Positions 5,895 to 7,226 of a DNA stretch of 7,226 bases are shown in pieces. Each line of letters begins with the position of its first letter. Positions within the stretch are counted from its first letter, which is position 1. A model generated the notes under the pieces. The model ran no database searches. It had not been told where the DNA came from and saw nothing but the letters and a program-made list of their open reading frames with translations. The position numbers and the translations under genes were made by a program. Source of the stretch: Thermococcus sp. (GTDB lineage Archaea; Methanobacteriota_B; Thermococci; Thermococcales; Thermococcaceae); assembly GCA_027001105.1 (NCBI GenBank), contig JALTMZ010000042.1, positions 1 through 7,226 on the forward strand. Reading direction: 5' to 3'.

Positions 5895-5910
5895 CCTTTA
5901 TGAAGTTTTA
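5895..5910 (-). promoter_or_regulatory. Candidate promoter of minD-GPN
   Basis: The minus strand reads TAAAACTTCATAAAGG: an A-rich BRE-like part and an imperfect TATA box. Transcription would begin near 5877, just before the ribosome binding site at 5868-5875. The box is weak; the stronger AT box at 5929-5939 is nearly symmetric and could instead drive minD with a leader of about 45 bases. Confidence 0.4.
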
Positions 5911-5923
5911 GCCGTAGAGAATG

Positions 5924-5938
5924 ACAAAGATTATAAAT
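5924..5938 (+). promoter_or_regulatory. Candidate promoter of the PIN-ATPase gene
   Basis: ACAAAG (5924-5929, BRE-like) precedes TTATAAAT (5931-5938), a canonical TATA box. A start about 25 bases downstream would fall near 5958, directly at the GGGGTGA ribosome binding site (5958-5964), four bases before the ATG at 5969, giving a leader of about 11 bases. Confidence 0.6.
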
Positions 5939-5968
5939 CAATTTAATTACGGGCTGTGGGGTGAGATT

Positions 5969-7226
5969 ATGAAAGTATTTGTAGCAGACACAAGTGTGAT
6001 TGTTGATGGGAGACTGACTCAGTACTTAGAGACTCTGGGTGAGAAGGTTAAGGTGGTCATTCCAGAGGCTGTTATAGCTGAGATTGAACATCAGGCTAAT
6101 GAGGGTAAAGCAATAGGGCATGTGGGATTAGAAGAGCTTAAAAAGCTAAGAAAAATGGCAGATGGAGATAAAATTTTGCTTGAATTCTATGGTGAGAGAC
6201 CAGAGCTTTGGCAAATCAGAAGAGCAAAGGCTGGAGAAATAGACCATATGGTTAGAGAAGTCGCGAGAGAGCTCAATGCAGTTCTCATTACCGGCGATCA
6301 AGTTCAAAGGGATATAGCAATAGCCAAGGGAATTGAAGTCGTATATCTCACGGGGAGAAAGGAGGTAAAACACCGTCTGGAGGATTTCTTCGACGAGCAT
6401 ACCATGAGCGTTCACCTTAAGGCTGGTGTGAAACCATTAGCCAAGAAGGGAAAGCCTGGAGAATGGCACTTAGTTCCAATTAGGGATGAACCATTAACGG
6501 ATGAGGAGCTTGAGGAAATAGCTGATGATATAGTTGAGAGAGCAAAAAGGGATCCGGAGTCTTTTATTGAACTTGATGAGCCAGGAGCGACAGTTGTTCA
6601 GCTCAGAAACTATCGTATTGTAATAGCGAAGCCCCCATTTGCCGACAGAATTGAAATTACAGCTGTGAGACCAATCACTAAGCTCAGCATTGAGGATTAT
6701 GAACTGAGCGAAAAGCTCTTGGAGAGGCTGACTGATAAGGCGGAGGGAATTTTAATTGCAGGAGCTCCTGGAGAGGGAAAAACAACATTTGCTCAGGCAT
6801 TGGCTGAATACTATGCTTCAATGGGTAAGATCGTGAAAACAATGGAAAAGCCAAGAGATCTGCAGGTTAGTGAGGAGATCACTCAGTACACAGCGCTTGG
6901 TGGCAGGATGGAGAAAACTGGTGATGTTCTGCTTTTAGTTAGACCTGATTACACAATATTTGATGAGATGAGAAAGACAAGTGACTTCAAAATTTACGCA
7001 GATTTAAGATTAGCAGGTGTTGGCATGATCGGCGTGGTTCACGCAACTAAGCCCATAGATGCAATCCAGCGTTTCATTGGGAGAGTTGAATTGGGTATGA
7101 TACCTCAGATAGTGGACACAGTGATCTTCATTAAAGCTGGAAAAGTCGCCAAGGTTCTGACGCTTGAGTATAAAGTTAAAGTGCCAACTGGGATGACCGA
7201 AGAGGACCTGGCGAGACCAGTAATTG
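5969..7226 (+). CDS. PIN-domain/PilT-like ATPase (COG1855-type), 3' end outside the window
   Basis: The frame is open from ATG 5969 to the window edge: 419 codons, no stop. Residues 1-130 form a PIN nuclease-fold domain with all four expected acidic residues: Asp7 (VADTSVIVDG), Glu38 (PEAVIAEIE), Asp92 (AGEIDHMV) and Asp110 (LITGDQVQ). After a linker with PITKLSIEDY comes a RecA-like secretion-type ATPase: Walker A GAPGEGKTT (265-273), Walker B-like IFDEMRK (330-336) and His box GVVHATKPIDAI around His358. Family members are about 600 residues and end in a KH-type RNA/DNA-binding domain, so some 180 residues should lie beyond the edge. The Sulfolobus relative PINA has been described as a hexameric ATPase acting on Holliday junctions; whether this protein does the same, or acts on RNA, cannot be read here. 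A GGGGTGA site precedes the ATG. It is divergent from minD across 105 bp. Confidence 0.92.
   Translation, partial: MKVFVADTSVIVDGRLTQYLETLGEKVKVVIPEAVIAEIEHQANEGKAIGHVGLEELKKLRKMADGDKILLEFYGERPELWQIRRAKAGEIDHMVREVARELNAVLITGDQVQRDIAIAKGIEVVYLTGRKEVKHRLEDFFDEHTMSVHLKAGVKPLAKKGKPGEWHLVPIRDEPLTDEELEEIADDIVERAKRDPESFIELDEPGATVVQLRNYRIVIAKPPFADRIEITAVRPITKLSIEDYELSEKLLERLTDKAEGILIAGAPGEGKTTFAQALAEYYASMGKIVKTMEKPRDLQVSEEITQYTALGGRMEKTGDVLLLVRPDYTIFDEMRKTSDFKIYADLRLAGVGMIGVVHATKPIDAIQRFIGRVELGMIPQIVDTVIFIKAGKVAKVLTLEYKVKVPTGMTEEDLARPVI

Noticed and set aside
6146..6415. 89-codon minus-strand frame
   Set aside because: It is antisense to the PIN domain of the plus-strand ATPase, whose catalytic acidic residues show the real frame.
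1..7226. CRISPR array, tRNA or rRNA gene, insertion sequence, or integration site
   Set aside because: No regularly spaced repeat, cloverleaf, rRNA-like segment, transposase motif or flanking direct repeat was seen on reading both strands; nearly all the window is coding.

Overview
The window looks like part of a Thermococcales chromosome (Pyrococcus/Thermococcus-type hyperthermophilic euryarchaeon). Four lines of evidence support this. The MinD-family and GPN-loop proteins closely match, from memory, the Pyrococcus proteins whose structures are known. The proteins are rich in Lys, Glu and Ile. The non-coding gaps are short and AT-rich, with archaeal BRE/TATA-like boxes. GGTGA-type ribosome binding sites lie 4-7 bases before most starts. 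No database search was possible, so the lineage is an inference.

Layout. Bases 2-301 (+) hold the 3' end of a small unidentified protein that runs off the left edge. Bases 282-1316 (-) encode a GT4-type glycosyltransferase whose tail overlaps that gene tail to tail by 20 bp. Bases 1377-2663 (-) encode a secreted protein with a cell-wall-binding-repeat-2-like domain followed by helical repeats. Bases 2811-4253 (-) encode a glutamine-dependent asparagine-synthetase-family enzyme. Bases 4383-5126 and 5126-5863 (-) are a GPN-loop GTPase and a MinD/ParA-type ATPase; they overlap by one base and minD is first in the transcript. Bases 5969-7226 (+) are the first 419 codons of a PIN-domain plus PilT/VirB11-like ATPase that is divergent from minD and runs off the right edge.

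Working relationships. The firmest link is minD-GPN: two SIMIBI-class nucleotide-switch proteins encoded with a TGATG stop/start overlap, sharing a 105-bp divergent promoter region with the PIN-ATPase. The glycosyltransferase and the secreted protein lie close together on one strand and could both serve the cell envelope, but each has its own plausible promoter. The asparagine-synthetase-like gene stands alone behind a leader with two inverted repeats and a small hairpin.

Three starts differ from the longest reading frame. The amidotransferase should start at the ATG at 4251-4253, exposing the catalytic Cys2. MinD should start at the TTG at 5861-5863. The GPN GTPase should start at the ATG at 5124-5126. 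No RNA gene, CRISPR array, insertion sequence or integration site was seen, and no gap reaches 300 bp. I do not see a clearly new multi-gene system. The points most worth checking are the amidotransferase with an altered synthetase motif behind a dyad-rich leader, and the coupled minD-GPN pair.
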